NCBI RefSeq assembly: GCF_019511345.1
Contig: NZ_JAEUAK010000001.1
Span: 799,614 to 863,613, forward strand
Length of the DNA: 64,000 bases
DNA from: Rhizobium mesosinicum
GTDB taxonomy: Bacteria > Pseudomonadota > Alphaproteobacteria > Rhizobiales > Rhizobiaceae
Reading direction: 5' to 3'
This document shows positions 26,540 to 36,674 of the stretch, piece by piece. The position numbers and the translations under genes are program-made. The notes beneath the pieces were generated by a model. That model was not told the DNA's origin, ran no database searches, and worked only from the letters and a program-made list of their open reading frames with translations. The number at the start of each line of letters is the position of its first letter. Position 1 is the first letter of the stretch.

Positions 26540-29500
26540 TGTTGAGCCGCGACGACCTCCATCTTGCCGGTCGCCGTGCGGGCCGACAGATCGGGACGGT
26601 ACATATCCTCGACAGTCGCTGCCGGATGGTCGTAGACGCCGGGGGTCACCGCGCGCACCACATAGGCGACGTTGAAGTCACGCGCTGAATTTTCGTCGCG
26701 GTTGAAGGCAGCGACGAAGCGGTCGTAGCGGAATTCGGTATGGGCGGCCGACATCTCGCCAACCCAGTCGAAATTCGTCATCTGGGCACTGTCGACGAGG
26801 CTCGGATTATCGATCTCGAAGCCTGCCGGCAGGAGATCGGTGATGACAATGCGCGAGGCCCAGTCATTCTGCTCGGTGACATGCAGCACCACGACATAGC
26901 GCTCGTTTTGCTGCGCCTCGCTGACGACAGCCTCCTCGCCATCGAGCGTGTAGTAGCTTCGCTCGATGGTAAAGCCGTTGCCGCCGGCCGGCAGCGGCTT
27001 GACGGGGGCGGCGACCGTGGTGACGACGGCCGAGACCGTGTCACTCGTGGCGCTCGTCAAGGTCAGCGGATGGTCGATCAGCGCGTCACCCGTCATCTTC
27101 GCCATATAGGCGCCGGTTCGCTGAGCTCCGTTGACGTTGATCTTCAGATCGTCGTCGCCATTCTGCAGGGCACGCGCTGCCAAGAGCATCCAGGCCTGTT
27201 CCTGGGTGCTCGTATATTTGCTGCGGTCCCATTCGCGGGCGACTGCCTTGGCAAGGTCCGGAATGACCGGCGGAACCGGCCGGCTTTCGGCGGCAAGCGC
27301 CAGGATCGCTGCGCCATCGCGCAGTACCGACCCATAATCGGTGCGCGAGAAGTTCACGCGCGTCACCATCGACTGTTTCGACATCTGCAACGCATCGACG
27401 AAAATATTCTTCGAGCGTGTAGCGTCCCCATAGAGCGCAAGTGCTGCAGCAATATGGGCCTTGGCGAGTGGTGTGGGGAAGTCGTTGATCATCGTGTCGG
27501 CATAGTAGCGCAGGTCGCTGACGGCAGCCTTCTTGTTGCGGGCAAGCACGTAGAGGGCGTAGGCGATCTCATCGCCTTTGCCCTTCACGTCCGTCGTGTA
27601 GGAGAGTGAATTCTGGAGATTTTCCAGCGCCTGCACCAGGGCGCGGTCCGGTACGTCATACTTCTGCTCGCGCGCCCGTGTCAGGAAGTCGGTGACGTAG
27701 GAATCGAGCCAGAGATCGCCGGAATCCGGTCCCCAGAGGCCGAAGCTTCCAGCATAGGCCTGATAGGAGAGCAGTTTGTAGATGGCATCCTGCACGCGCT
27801 TGTGGATATCGTCATCGGTCTCATCCATACCGGCCTGCTTGGCGACTTCGGCCAGATAGAGCAGCGGCAGCGCGCGGCTCGTCGTCTGTTCGGCGCAGCC
27901 GAAGGGATAGCGATCCAGCGTCATCAGCAGTGCCGGGATGTCGAAGGCGGCCGAGCGAGTGACGTTGACGCTAATCGAGGCGCCCGGAAGCACGCTGTCG
28001 GCCAACAGGTTCTTGTCGACGGTCAGGCTCTTGCCGGGTTTGAGCGCAATGACGCGGCGCACGGTGACCGGCAGCGACGATGGCCTGACCGGCACATCGA
28101 CCACCTGGTCGAGTGACAGACCCTGATTGTTCGACAGATTGATCGCCACGCTGCCATCGCCCGGCGCGCCCCCGACAAGCGTCAGCGTCAGGTTGGACTT
28201 GGCGCCGGCTTGAAGCTTCAGCGTCTGCTCGGCAGGGCCGTCAATGCGGAGCGCCTCGTTACCGATCAGCGTCAGCTTGTAGTCGCCGGCCGGCGCGTCG
28301 GTATTGGCGATGTCGAGCCTCAGATTGGCCTTGTCTCCGGGCGCCAGGAATTTCGGCAGGCTTGCGGTGACGACGACAGGGTCGCGGATGATGACGTCCC
28401 TAGCGCTGTGGCCGACGCCGGTCTTCGTCCAGGCGAGTGCCATTACCCGGGCTGTACCGTTGAACTGCGGAATGTCGAAGCTGACTTTTGCCTTGCCTTC
28501 GGCATCGAGCTTGACCGGACCGGAGAAAAAGGCAACGAGCTTTTGCGTCGGCGGGCTTGCCTGCAGAGCAATGGCGCCGCCGTCGCCGCCGGTGCGCAGC
28601 TTGCCGGTGGCGCCGAGCGAACCGTCGATCAGCCGCCCGTAAAGGTCGCGGATTTCAAGCCCAAGCTGGCGCTGGCCGAAATACCAGTCCTCAGGGTTCG
28701 GCGGCTCGTAACGGGTGAGATTGAGGATGCCGACATCGACGGCGGCAACCGTAATATAGGCCTCCTCATTCGCGCCGGCGCCGGCAACCTGCAGGCCGAT
28801 ATCCAGCGGTCCGCGCGGCAGCATCTTTTCCGGTGTGTCGATCTTGACCTGCAGCGCGCGTTCGGCCGGATCGACCTTAAGCCATTTGATGCCGATCGAG
28901 CGCGCCGGCATATGCGTGTCGAGGGAATCGCCCGGGCGGAAAAGCGTCGCGGTCACATAGGCGCCGGCACCCCAGTCTGCTGTGACGGGAATATCGACCT
29001 CGCCACCGGTCTCGCCGATCGTTGCGTTCTGCACGGCAACCAGCTTTTCCGTGCCGGCCGTGATCATCAACTCGCCGCCGTAACGCGACGTCACCTTCAG
29101 CTTGGCCGTCTCGCCGACCTTATAGCTGTCCTTGTCGAGGGCGATCTCCAGGCCATCCGGCGTTTCCGTTGAGGTCGAGGCGACGAACCAGCCGGCATCG
29201 AATTCGACGCTGGAGGTCGGGCCGTCGGCATCGGCGCTTTCCACCTCGAGCCGGTAGCGGCCCCATTCAACGGGCGCCTGGATCTTGCCGCCATTTTCAG
29301 CCGTCGCATCCACCGAGCCGGAGGCGACCTCTTCGGGCGTATAGGTGGGTTCGTATTTCCAGGCCGTGCCTTCGCGATACCACTGATAGTCGCGGCGCAG
29401 CTTATAGAATTTCCAGCGCAGGCCCTTCATCTCCTGCTTCTGGCCTTGTGTGTCGAGGCCGATCACCGTGAAATTCGCGAGAGCATTCTCCGGCAGGTCG

Positions 29501-32013
29501 CCGTCGAATTCAGGCTTGATGCCGATTGCCGTCGCGTCGGTCTTGACCGGGATCTCCAGCGAGCGCTCGATGGCACGACCACCTGGCTCCTGCATGCGCA
29601 GATAGACGGTGGCATTCAAAAGTTGGGTCGTGGCCGGCAGCTCGCCGATCGTCAGATCCGTTGAGGCCTCACCGTTTTCGTCGAGTTCCGGCAGACCGTC
29701 GATCGGCTGGCGCGAATCCTCGCTCGCCTCCTCGTCTGCAAGCCCGAACTGGTATCCGGGATAGCCCGCGCTCGTCCGCGTCGGCTTGACGACGACATCG
29801 CCCTCGATCGTCAGGCCCGCCGCCGGTGCGCCATAGAGATATTTGCCGGAAATGGTGATCGTGGCGGCCGTGTCCGTGCCGATCTCCTTCGCGTCGGTCT
29901 TGATCTCCATGTCGGTGCGGTCGGGAACGAAATCGTCGACGAGGAAGGTCTTGGTGGCGATCGCCGCCCCCTTTGGATCGGTATAGACGTTCATCGTCCA
30001 GGTGCCGCGCATGGCGTTTTCCTGCGTTTGCAGGTCCACCTGATAGCCGCCGAGATTGCTCGTCTGGCTGACGATGCGCCGGTCTTCCACGCCATCCGGC
30101 CGTGAGAAGATGAAGGTGAGCGGCAGGTTCTCGATCGCATTGCCGTCCGTATCGCGGGCGAGGGCAGCCGCATGCACTGTCTCGCCGGCGCGGTAGATGC
30201 CGCGTTCGGTATAGGGCAGGACGTCGATGGCGCCCGGCGCGGCGCGGCCGGTGACGCCACGGTCGGAAAGGTCGAAGCCGGCGCGCGTCATGTCGAGGAA
30301 GACATAGTCCGACGTGCCGTTTTTTGCGCTGATGACGGCAGGCGTGAGTGCGGCGGTGCCGCGCATCAGACCGGCCGTGAAGGTAGCGCGGCCGTTCTGA
30401 TCGGTCGTGGCGGTGCCGAGCACCTCATTGTTCTTGGCAAGCAACTGCAGCTCGACGCCGGCCATCGGCTTGGCAGACGCAAGCGAGCGGGCAAAGACGT
30501 TGAGCCCGTCAGTGCCGGCATAGGTGGTGATGCCGATATCGGAAACCAGAAACCATTGTGTAGCCTGCGAATCCCATTCCTGCACCGGACCGGTCGGTGG
30601 TGTTGCGACCATCACGTAGATGCCGGGCTTGCGCTCGGGCAGCGCTTCGTCGACCGGGAAGGAGGTGACGACATCCTTGTTGAGCTCGTTGGCGATCTCG
30701 ATCGATCCCTGCCAGACGAGTTCGCCGCTCTGGTCCTGAATATTCTCGGCACTGTAGCCGTCAAGCTGGGTCAGGAACTGCGAGCCGGTGAGGAGTGGCG
30801 CGATGCCGCGATCGCCGATGCGGTAGAGCTTCAGATTGGCAGACGCCATATTGACGGAGACGATCGGGATGCCGCGGCGCGCCGTCGACGGCAGCACGAA
30901 GCTGTCGCCGGTAAAGCGCACCATCTGGCTGCGATCCTTGATATAGACATCGATCGTGACAGGTGCTTCCAGGACTTCGTCGACCGAGGAGGGCAGGCCG
31001 GTACGGAAGCCGATCTTGTAGGTCTCGCCGTGGGTCAGGCCTTCGACACAGATCTGCTTGTCCTTGGCTTCCAGCGCCTTGGGTGCAGCGCCGTTCAGCG
31101 TCACGAAGGGCGTATAATCGACAGTCTTGACCAGCGCTTCGGAGAAGGTGACGCAGGCGCGCGGTGTGGCGCTATCGGCATCGACCGTATGTTCGGTGAT
31201 ACGGAAGCCCTGCGTCTGCTTGAGCTCAAGGTAATCCGCCTGCACGTCCTTGACACTGACGAGTGCAAGGCTCGCCTTGTAGGCATTCAGTGCATCGCGA
31301 TAGTTGGCATTCTTTTCCAGGGCCTTAGCAAGCACGGCCAGCGCGTCGGCACGCTTATTGGTGCTGCGCGTCAGCTGGTACCCGTTCAGTGCGTCGATCA
31401 CCGCCTGACCGAAGACGCCGCTATCAGGGGCGCCGAGCGAGGTCGCGGCCCGCGCCGTCTCGACCCAGAGGTCGCCATCGTCAGGCGTGATCGACAGGGC
31501 ACCATGGAAAGCCTTCAGCGCATCGGAAAGATTGCCGCCGGTGAGATCCAGGCGCGCGCTTGCCGTCAGGCTGTCTACGCCCTGGCCTTGCTGGTCGTCG
31601 GCGAGCGCCAGATCATTACGGAAATTGCGGGCCTGCTGGACGAGATCGTCGGAGAGGAAAGGCAGACGGGGGGCAGCGCCGATATCCGGTTCTTTCGGCG
31701 CGGCGGCGGTCGTTTCGACTATCCTGCCGGCAATCGCGCCGGGAGCGGCGTTCATCGTCTTGAAATCGGATTTGAGGAAACACCACTTCACCCTGGGATT
31801 ATAGGTGAAGGCCTTGCAGCTCCTGTCGCCGATGCAGGCGGCCTTGCACTGATCGAGCGAGAGGTTCTGCTCGGTGCGCAGGTCGAAGCCGAAATAATCG
31901 GCATCCTTGACGGTCACGATATCGCGCTTGGCGTCGGCTCCAAAAGCTGACGGGCCTGCGAAAATCATGGTTGCGGCAATGACGAAAGAAGCGAAGAACG
32001 AGCGCGCAGACAT
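26536..32013 (-). CDS. Bacterial alpha-2-macroglobulin with thioester and PAN domain
   Basis: An 1825-residue periplasmic protein. A Sec signal peptide (MSARSFFASFVIAATM, cleavage near AFG-AD) without a lipobox is followed by a PAN/Apple-like domain with four cysteines (SLDQCKAACIGDRSCKAF, WCFLK), then a long series of MG beta-domains and the thioester domain. The thioester motif GCAEQTT is intact (C1373), so the protein can covalently trap attacking proteases. The start at 32013 has a GGGGGGACC ribosome-binding site; an ATG 63 bp upstream lacks one. Unlike the E. coli protein it is not an evident lipoprotein. It is the first gene of the pair with pbpC. Confidence 0.92.
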   Translation of the reverse strand: MSARSFFASFVIAATMIFAGPSAFGADAKRDIVTVKDADYFGFDLRTEQNLSLDQCKAACIGDRSCKAFTYNPRVKWCFLKSDFKTMNAAPGAIAGRIVETTAAAPKEPDIGAAPRLPFLSDDLVQQARNFRNDLALADDQQGQGVDSLTASARLDLTGGNLSDALKAFHGALSITPDDGDLWVETARAATSLGAPDSGVFGQAVIDALNGYQLTRSTNKRADALAVLAKALEKNANYRDALNAYKASLALVSVKDVQADYLELKQTQGFRITEHTVDADSATPRACVTFSEALVKTVDYTPFVTLNGAAPKALEAKDKQICVEGLTHGETYKIGFRTGLPSSVDEVLEAPVTIDVYIKDRSQMVRFTGDSFVLPSTARRGIPIVSVNMASANLKLYRIGDRGIAPLLTGSQFLTQLDGYSAENIQDQSGELVWQGSIEIANELNKDVVTSFPVDEALPERKPGIYVMVATPPTGPVQEWDSQATQWFLVSDIGITTYAGTDGLNVFARSLASAKPMAGVELQLLAKNNEVLGTATTDQNGRATFTAGLMRGTAALTPAVISAKNGTSDYVFLDMTRAGFDLSDRGVTGRAAPGAIDVLPYTERGIYRAGETVHAAALARDTDGNAIENLPLTFIFSRPDGVEDRRIVSQTSNLGGYQVDLQTQENAMRGTWTMNVYTDPKGAAIATKTFLVDDFVPDRTDMEIKTDAKEIGTDTAATITISGKYLYGAPAAGLTIEGDVVVKPTRTSAGYPGYQFGLADEEASEDSRQPIDGLPELDENGEASTDLTIGELPATTQLLNATVYLRMQEPGGRAIERSLEIPVKTDATAIGIKPEFDGDLPENALANFTVIGLDTQGQKQEMKGLRWKFYKLRRDYQWYREGTAWKYEPTYTPEEVASGSVDATAENGGKIQAPVEWGRYRLEVESADADGPTSSVEFDAGWFVASTSTETPDGLEIALDKDSYKVGETAKLKVTSRYGGELMITAGTEKLVAVQNATIGETGGEVDIPVTADWGAGAYVTATLFRPGDSLDTHMPARSIGIKWLKVDPAERALQVKIDTPEKMLPRGPLDIGLQVAGAGANEEAYITVAAVDVGILNLTRYEPPNPEDWYFGQRQLGLEIRDLYGRLIDGSLGATGKLRTGGDGGAIALQASPPTQKLVAFFSGPVKLDAEGKAKVSFDIPQFNGTARVMALAWTKTGVGHSARDVIIRDPVVVTASLPKFLAPGDKANLRLDIANTDAPAGDYKLTLIGNEALRIDGPAEQTLKLQAGAKSNLTLTLVGGAPGDGSVAINLSNNQGLSLDQVVDVPVRPSSLPVTVRRVIALKPGKSLTVDKNLLADSVLPGASISVNVTRSAAFDIPALLMTLDRYPFGCAEQTTSRALPLLYLAEVAKQAGMDETDDDIHKRVQDAIYKLLSYQAYAGSFGLWGPDSGDLWLDSYVTDFLTRAREQKYDVPDRALVQALENLQNSLSYTTDVKGKGDEIAYALYVLARNKKAAVSDLRYYADTMINDFPTPLAKAHIAAALALYGDATRSKNIFVDALQMSKQSMVTRVNFSRTDYGSVLRDGAAILALAAESRPVPPVIPDLAKAVAREWDRSKYTSTQEQAWMLLAARALQNGDDDLKINVNGAQRTGAYMAKMTGDALIDHPLTLTSATSDTVSAVVTTVAAPVKPLPAGGNGFTIERSYYTLDGEEAVVSEAQQNERYVVVLHVTEQNDWASRIVITDLLPAGFEIDNPSLVDSAQMTNFDWVGEMSAAHTEFRYDRFVAAFNRDENSARDFNVAYVVRAVTPGVYDHPAATVEDMYRPDLSARTATGKMEVVAAQQ

Positions 32014-32212
32014 TGGTCCCCCCGGATGCTGGCTCTGAACCGGCGGCACTCTCCTCACTCCTCGGGAAATTGTCAACTCACCTTACGGACTGCTCCGGTT
32101 TCGCACACCAGCTTTCGTGGAATCGTCACATCGGCGTGAGTGAACAGCTTGTGATTTGCGGCTCTTCCATCGATCGGCAAGGATTTTGGCACGTTACCCG
32201 GAGGTAGTCGCC

Positions 32213-32923
32213 ATGCGCATGTCCACGTCAGGCAAGGCCCTTGCCGCGCTTTTTGCAACCGCTGCCCTTTCGCTCGGCCTCGGTTCCGTCGCCACCCGAG
32301 CGGCGGAAGATGCCGTTGTCATTCCAGCGCCGACCATCGATGAGGCCGGCAAGTCCGGCACGGAGACGGCCGTCTTCGCCGGCGGCTGCTTCTGGGGCGT
32401 CCAAGGCGTTTTCCAGCATGTGAAGGGTGTTCAAAGCGCCGTTTCCGGCTATGCCGGCGGCGACGCGGCAACGGCCCAGTACGAGACCGTCAGCACCGGT
32501 ACGACGGGCCATGCCGAATCCGTCAAGGTTAGCTTCGATCCGGGGCAGGTTAGCTACGGTAAGCTCCTGCAGATATTCTTCTCCGTCGCCCACAACCCGA
32601 CGCAGCTCAATTTCCAGGGACCGGACAAGGGAACCCAGTATCGCTCGGCACTGTTCATCTCCGACCCCGAGCAGCGCAAGGTGGCCGAAGCCTATATCGC
32701 TGAGCTCGACAAGGCGCATGTCTTCAAACAGCCGATCGTCACTAAGATCACCGACTATACCGGCTTCTATCCGGCTGAGCAGTATCACCAGGATTTCCTG
32801 ACGCTGAACCCGACCTACCCTTATATCGTCTATAACGACTTGCCGAAGATCGAGAACCTGAAAGAGATCTTTCCGGCCGACTACAACAAGGATCCGGTTC
32901 TGGTGCTCAAGGCCAAGGGCTGA
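32213..32923 (+). CDS. msrA: Periplasmic peptide methionine sulfoxide reductase MsrA
   Basis: A 236-residue protein with a Sec signal peptide (GKALAALFATAALSLGLGS) and the MsrA catalytic motif AGGCFWGVQGVFQHVKGV, followed by GYAGGDAATAQYETVSTGTT and the late YHQDFLTLNP. It repairs methionine-S-sulfoxide in proteins; the signal peptide places it in the periplasm. The ATG at 32213 is chosen for the GGAGGT site 7 bases upstream; the next ATG (32219) is possible. It is divergent from the macroglobulin gene with about 200 bp between starts and ends at a hairpin terminator. Confidence 0.92.
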   Translation: MRMSTSGKALAALFATAALSLGLGSVATRAAEDAVVIPAPTIDEAGKSGTETAVFAGGCFWGVQGVFQHVKGVQSAVSGYAGGDAATAQYETVSTGTTGHAESVKVSFDPGQVSYGKLLQIFFSVAHNPTQLNFQGPDKGTQYRSALFISDPEQRKVAEAYIAELDKAHVFKQPIVTKITDYTGFYPAEQYHQDFLTLNPTYPYIVYNDLPKIENLKEIFPADYNKDPVLVLKAKG

Positions 32924-32945
32924 GACGTCGCCAAGAGCCGTTTGA

Positions 32946-32969
32946 AAGGCGGCTAAGCCAAGCCGCCTT
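32946..32969 (+). terminator. Terminator of msrA
   Basis: AAGGCGGCT (32946-32954) pairs perfectly with AGCCGCCTT (32961-32969) across a 6-base loop, 23 bases beyond the msrA stop. The stem's own 3' TT and following CTTGAT give only a weak T-tract. Confidence 0.65.
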
Positions 32970-33148
32970 CTTGATGATAAAGCCACATATTTAGAATTTA
33001 TCAATCTTAACAAAAACTTAATTCAGAAATATCGCGTTTCATGCCGGAACATATCGTCGCATCGCCCGTTAAAGCTGCGAGCCTCGCCGAAGCAATCATT
33101 CTTCAACGAGGCGGAGTCTCCTGAAGTGAAGCGTAAGGGGGATCTGTC

Positions 33149-33589
33149 ATGGCCACAAATGTCGTGCGTAGCTGGCAACGGGAACATCTCATGGAACAGC
33201 GAGTGCTGATTGTCGAAGACGAGCCGCTGATCGCGCTTGATCTCGAAGTGACGATCGAGGAGATGGGCGTGCATGTGGCAGGCCTTGCAGCAGATCGCGA
33301 GGCTGCCCTCAGGCTCGCTCCGCTTGCCGACATCGCCTTCGTCGATGTCAATCTCTCTGATGGCGCAACCGGCCCGGACATCGGCCGAAGGCTCGCGGAA
33401 GACCACGGCATTTCCGTCGTCTTCATGACCGCCAATCCGGAGGTGGTTGCGGACGGCGTGCGCGGCGCGCTCGGTGTGGTGCAAAAGCCTGTCATGCCTT
33501 GGGTGGTCGAACAGCTCCTCAGATATGTCACCGCCCGTCGTGCCGGAATCCTGGCGGTGGTGCCGCCGCAGATGACGGCGTTTGCTTAG
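33149..33589 (+). CDS. Single-domain response regulator
   Basis: A 146-residue receiver-domain protein with no output domain. The acidic pair (VLIVEDEPLIALDLE), the phosphorylated aspartate (ADIAFVDVNLSDG), the threonine (SVVFMTANPE) and the lysine (VVQKPVMPW) are all present, so it should be phosphorylated. The start at 33149 follows AAGGGGGATC; a second ATG at 33191 lies just before the domain. No kinase is adjacent. Stand-alone receivers of this type in rhizobia often act in phosphorelays such as general stress or motility control; the partner cannot be read. Confidence 0.88.
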   Translation: MATNVVRSWQREHLMEQRVLIVEDEPLIALDLEVTIEEMGVHVAGLAADREAALRLAPLADIAFVDVNLSDGATGPDIGRRLAEDHGISVVFMTANPEVVADGVRGALGVVQKPVMPWVVEQLLRYVTARRAGILAVVPPQMTAFA

Positions 33590-33795
33590 TTTCGTCTAAA
33601 CTGACTTAACAGCTAGACCTGCGGTCCGACCGTGAATTCCCGCGTGCGCGATGTTCAGGACAAGCTATACCAATATCGCGACGGGATGTTTTGAACGTTG
33701 ACTTAACGGTGAGGATACGCTTGAAGCGGGTCATGACGAGCTTCGAACAAGTCACACTTCGTTCGGGTTCAGGTTTGTGAACGTCGGGAGCGACC

Positions 33796-34611
33796 ATGTC
33801 CGAGAAGCGCTTTGATGAGGAAATAAATCTCTTCGTTTTGGCTTCTTTCCTCAGGAAAAATGCTCTCGTAATTGGTGCATGTGCGGTTGTCGGCATCATC
33901 GGTGGAAGTATTCTTGGCAGCGAAGCGCCACCGGTTGTTGAGGCGTCTGCGCAACTCGCTCTTGCAAAGATAAGCAGGCCCGGTCCTGATGGTTCCGTTG
34001 TCATGGTCCCAGCAGAATCGCGAGATCGGTTTATGTTTCGGATGCGTTCGCCAGGTGCCTTTGACTTGGGCCTTGCTTCGAGCTGTTCCGAGAAAGGCAT
34101 TGCCACACACGAGCAACTGGCGGGAAGCATTAAAATCACCGCCCCCTCAGCGCCCGATGACGTTATCTCGATATCGTCCAGTGCATCAAGCGCGGGCCTC
34201 GCCGAGCGTTGCGTGACGGCTGTCATACAGCAGATTCAAGAACAGCAATCAAACTTGGTGGCCCAAAGCCAGGCCGGCGTTAAGGCGGAGATTGCAGCTA
34301 GCGAGAAACAACTCGCAGACAATCTTAAAGTCATGGAGTCCTCCCAGGGATCGGACTGGCAAAAGGCGATTTATTTAGCCACGCGCGACGATTCCAATTT
34401 TCTTCGCACGAAAATTATGGACCTCAATTCGCGGCTGCAGTTAGATGAGCCGGTGAAACTTTTGTCTCCGGTCTATGCGTCGCCGCCCTCTGTTGCCTCA
34501 GATCGGCTGAAGCGAATTCTCATTGGACTGGGCGGTGGCTTTGTTGTTGGCGCCTTTTTGGCGATTGCAAAGACCATCTACAATTCACGACGACGCATAA
34601 ACCAAGCCTGA
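33796..34611 (+). CDS. Wzz-like polysaccharide chain-length determinant
   Basis: A 271-residue protein with two membrane segments, at about residues 23-43 (NALVIGACAVVGIIGGSILG) and near the C-terminus (RILIGLGGGFVVGAFLAIAK), enclosing a periplasmic helical region. This is the topology of Wzz/polysaccharide co-polymerases that set O-antigen length together with Wzy. It lacks a cytoplasmic kinase domain. A GGGAGC ribosome-binding site precedes the ATG. It is convergent with the glycosyltransferase end of the polysaccharide cluster (42 bp between stops), and the cluster encodes a Wzy and a Wzx, which fits a Wzx/Wzy-dependent pathway. Confidence 0.75.
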   Translation: MSEKRFDEEINLFVLASFLRKNALVIGACAVVGIIGGSILGSEAPPVVEASAQLALAKISRPGPDGSVVMVPAESRDRFMFRMRSPGAFDLGLASSCSEKGIATHEQLAGSIKITAPSAPDDVISISSSASSAGLAERCVTAVIQQIQEQQSNLVAQSQAGVKAEIAASEKQLADNLKVMESSQGSDWQKAIYLATRDDSNFLRTKIMDLNSRLQLDEPVKLLSPVYASPPSVASDRLKRILIGLGGGFVVGAFLAIAKTIYNSRRRINQA

Positions 34612-34653
34612 ATCTCCGCGTGTCATTGACCAAAGCGTATTTCCGGGTGCTGT

Positions 34654-35442
34654 TCAGCCTTCGGTAGTCGAAGTGTGAAATTTTCCGCGCACGAATTGCA
34701 CACCCCGCGAAAGGAACTTCTTACTCAAGAAACCGAAAAGTTGTGCATTCAGGCTATGGCTACGAAGAGCCCGAAGGATTTCCTTATTCTGGTTCACGAT
34801 ATTTGCGAGGCTGCGATTGGTCGTTCCACCCATCCGCATTTTGACCATCACGCCAGGCACATATTGCGAGCTGATTCGATGGCGCTCCAGAAACCGCATC
34901 ATCAACTCAACATCGGCCGCAATGCGATAGTCGAGATCGAATGAACCAAAACGCTCATAAACATCGCGGCGAACGAAGAAAGTCGGATGAGGAGGGGCCC
35001 ATCCTTTTTCGAAAGCGGTCGGCACAAAAGGTGAGGACCGCCAGTGGCGTACCACAGTTTGAGGATCGTTTTGCTTGACGTAGCAGAGGTCACCGTAACA
35101 CGCTTCAAGCTGCGGGTCGTTTTCGAATGTCTTGGCTACCTTGGCCAACGTGCCAGGCAGGTAGAAGTCATCCCCATTGATAAAGCCGATGATATCGCCT
35201 GTCGCCAATGCGATACCTTTATTCATCGCATCATAGATGCCGGCGTCTTCTTCCGAGACTAGTTTACTGATGATCTCCTTGCGTTCTTTGATCCTATCAA
35301 GCGTCCGATCCTTTGAGAGGCCGTCTATCACGATGTATTCCAGATTGGAGTAATCCTGGATGGCAACAGACTCGATGGTGTCGGCAATCGTGTCTTCATT
35401 GTTGAAGACGACAGTAATGACGGAAATCTTCGGCTCACTCAT
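34654..35442 (-). CDS. Family 2 glycosyltransferase
   Basis: A 262-residue GT2 (GT-A fold) enzyme: KISVITVVFNNEDTIADTIE at the start, YIVIDGLSKDRT, and the metal/nucleotide motif IIGFINGDDFYLPGTL. It has no membrane segment and would act on the cytoplasmic face of the inner membrane, adding a sugar to the lipid-linked repeat. The ATG at 35442 (MSEPKIS) is chosen because the family begins directly before KISVITV; an ATG 36 bp upstream has no advantage. It is the last gene of the long minus-strand polysaccharide cluster, 59 bp after the family 4 transferase. Confidence 0.88.
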   Translation of the reverse strand: MSEPKISVITVVFNNEDTIADTIESVAIQDYSNLEYIVIDGLSKDRTLDRIKERKEIISKLVSEEDAGIYDAMNKGIALATGDIIGFINGDDFYLPGTLAKVAKTFENDPQLEACYGDLCYVKQNDPQTVVRHWRSSPFVPTAFEKGWAPPHPTFFVRRDVYERFGSFDLDYRIAADVELMMRFLERHRISSQYVPGVMVKMRMGGTTNRSLANIVNQNKEILRALRSHSLNAQLFGFLSKKFLSRGVQFVRGKFHTSTTEG

Positions 35443-35501
35443 TTGCGTTCTCTGAATGATCGACCGAAACTGAAACATCAGACGTGCTCGGCCGTTGTCT
35501 G

Positions 35502-36674
35502 TTATTGCACTTGATTGCAGGTGTGGCGAACAAGTGAGGTGAAGTCAGAAACGAATCGGAGAACTCGTTCGTTGGACATCGCCAGTGCTAAGTCCCCGCT
35601 CGTGTCGATCATTGCGGCCGTATGCGGGCGGACAGCGGCCAAGGCATCTGCTAGCGAATGTGCATCGTAGCGGTTGAAGTAGGTCGCAGCTTCACCCGCC
35701 TGCTCTCGATTCACATTGAGATCTGACAGGATCAGGGGCACGCCCCATGATAGAGCCTCTTCCACAGTGGTGCTCCAACCCTCGAACAGCGAAGGATTTA
35801 GGAGCCCCACGCTCGCAATGCCGAGTGGTGCGAGATCCTGATAGGGGATCAGCCCCAGCAAACGAAAATTCTGCTCAAGCCCATCCTCTTCGATGGCTGC
35901 CTTCAAACTTGGGAAATATGCTGGATCACGTGGATCCGATTGATTGCCACTCGCCGCGATCGTGATCTCGCGTCCCCGCTCACGGAGGATTTTCAGCGCT
36001 TCAAGTACGAGAAGATGATTCTTATGCTTCCAGAATTGATTGGGCAGGAAGACGTAGTGCTCCGGTAGCCCGTACTTATCGGCGATTGCCCGCGCCACAC
36101 TATAGTCAATCTTGCCTTTTGGTGGCACGGCAAAGCGAACGACATGCGTGCGCCCTCGTGCTGCGGGATAGAAGTGTTCACAAGACAGTTTGGAATCTTC
36201 GCTGCTCAGCATGATCGAGCGATGAGCCATAATCTGGAGCCGAAATCCGATGTCACGTTTCCAGTAGCCAAACCTGCTGAAAAGATGTGGGAGATAACGA
36301 TGCTGGAAATCCGGAAACCACGCAATGGCAGGTAGGCCGAGGCTGAAGCCAAAAAATTGCGCCACTTCAAAGACGACATCGATGTGATGTTTATTGAACA
36401 CCGCTCGGATGCTTCTATCTGTACCGGTTGCAAGACTGAGTATTAGCGACCGAAGGCTTCGAGATTTGTTGAACAATGGGTGGCGGATGACCGTTACGCC
36501 GTCCAGGCTTCCAAATGGCGCTACTTCGTCTTCCTTAACATCGGTTCCAAAGAAAACGATGGGACAAATCTCGTCCTTTCGGTAACGGGCTAAAAGCGTA
36601 ACGAGGTTCAGCAAATAATTGTAACCGCCGGTCCAGTTATGACCGCTGATCATGGTGAAGGCGATTGTAATCAT
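35502..36674 (-). CDS. GT-B glycosyltransferase (family 4-like)
   Basis: A 390-residue GT-B enzyme. The N-terminal half has MITIAFTMISGHNWTGGYNY, and the C-terminal half carries the donor-binding signature LLNPSLFEGWSTTVEEALSW with NQFWKHKNHLLVLEAL before it. It should transfer a sugar from a nucleotide donor to the growing O-unit in the cytoplasm; donor and linkage are unknown. The start codon overlaps the stop of the epimerase gene by 4 bp, so the two are translationally coupled. Confidence 0.88.
   Translation of the reverse strand: MITIAFTMISGHNWTGGYNYLLNLVTLLARYRKDEICPIVFFGTDVKEDEVAPFGSLDGVTVIRHPLFNKSRSLRSLILSLATGTDRSIRAVFNKHHIDVVFEVAQFFGFSLGLPAIAWFPDFQHRYLPHLFSRFGYWKRDIGFRLQIMAHRSIMLSSEDSKLSCEHFYPAARGRTHVVRFAVPPKGKIDYSVARAIADKYGLPEHYVFLPNQFWKHKNHLLVLEALKILRERGREITIAASGNQSDPRDPAYFPSLKAAIEEDGLEQNFRLLGLIPYQDLAPLGIASVGLLNPSLFEGWSTTVEEALSWGVPLILSDLNVNREQAGEAATYFNRYDAHSLADALAAVRPHTAAMIDTSGDLALAMSNERVLRFVSDFTSLVRHTCNQVQ

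Noticed and set aside
30172..31950. A 592-codon plus-strand frame opposite the macroglobulin gene
   Set aside because: Long only because of codon bias on the other strand; no recognisable motif, while the opposite strand has a complete known protein.
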